Assembly: GCA_002415085.1 (NCBI GenBank)
Contig: DIBV01000012.1
Location: 17,964-81,963, forward strand
Source of the DNA: Arsukibacterium sp. UBA5043
Lineage (GTDB): Bacteria; Pseudomonadota; Gammaproteobacteria; Enterobacterales; Alteromonadaceae
DNA: 64,000 nucleotides
Direction: 5' to 3'
Shown here: positions 63,991 through 64,000 of the stretch, piece after piece
Layout: every line of letters starts with the position of its first letter
Numbering within the stretch: position 1 is the first letter of the stretch
The notes under the pieces: model-generated
Told to the model about the DNA's origin: nothing
What the model saw: only the letters and a program-made list of their open reading frames with translations
Database searches by the model: none
Made by a program: the position numbers and the translations under genes

Positions 63991-64000
63991 CCACAGACGG

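Overview
The window looks like a stretch of chromosome from a marine or freshwater gammaproteobacterium of the Alteromonadales/Chromatiaceae type (Rheinheimera, Arsukibacterium or Alishewanella would fit). This rests on gene order and family membership: lysC with a lysine riboswitch, queC/queE, the bepA-arsC-wrbA, perM, bcp-gcvR and dapA-bamC-purC-hda neighbourhood, pheST-ihfA, yejKLM, recCBD, and several small families (DUF3081, DUF2069, DUF3581, DUF5924) typical of that group. I see no phage, insertion sequence, integron or CRISPR array. Almost all of the DNA is coding and most genes are recognisable housekeeping functions.

Layout. 1-2816 (minus): an operon of a CstA-type transporter, a 90-residue protein ending in Cys-Cys, and an ArsA/GET3-like ATPase cut by the window edge. 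2941-6171 (minus): ydbH-ynbE-ydbL, an envelope lipid-transport bridge. 6351-9085: a secreted M28 peptidase, a secreted unknown and a DUF3081 protein. 9120-10866: lysC behind a long structured leader holding a clear lysine riboswitch and a second, unassigned structured element. 10921-12342: divergent queC and queE for 7-deazaguanine synthesis. 12383-18677: LonN protein, a solute-binding-like protein, DUF2069-wrbA-arsC, bepA, perM and a DUF421 protein. 18773-21926 (minus): a TonB receptor and a PQQ sugar dehydrogenase, apparently inserted into an otherwise conserved block. 22043-31795: bcp, gcvR, dapA, bamC, purC, DUF2066, hda, pheS, pheT, ihfA.

32063-38157 is a six-gene operon: TudS-like/DUF1722 fusion, photolyase, NTF2-like protein, flavin amine-oxidase-like protein, DUF1365 and a cyclopropane-synthase-like methyltransferase. 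A TGATCC-N18-TAAAGA sequence upstream resembles promoters read by the singlet-oxygen ECF sigma factor RpoE (ChrR type). This is the most interesting region of the window: it combines DNA repair by light with modification of membrane lipids. csbD, DUF5924, CvfB and DUF2061 genes follow.

41079-46613 holds yejM-yejL and divergent yejK, then a minus-strand operon of an ArsC/Spx-like protein, dapE, a VanY-type peptidase and a DUF2897 protein. 46614-47169 is a long gene-poor gap. 47170-53745 holds yfbV, xthA, a YgjP-type metallopeptidase, deoC, a response regulator with TPR-like repeats, tRNA-Tyr, two small proteins and sulA with tandem LexA boxes. 53967-63899 holds a DUF3581 gene and recC-recB-recD, which overlap one another. 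The last 70 bases contain a near-canonical rrn P1 promoter, so an rRNA operon probably begins just outside the window.

Three lysine/diaminopimelate genes (lysC, dapA, dapE), a VanY-type murein peptidase and the envelope genes bamC, bepA, ydbH and yejM make cell-envelope building a recurring theme. The SOS and repair genes sulA, recBCD, xthA and phrB form a second one.
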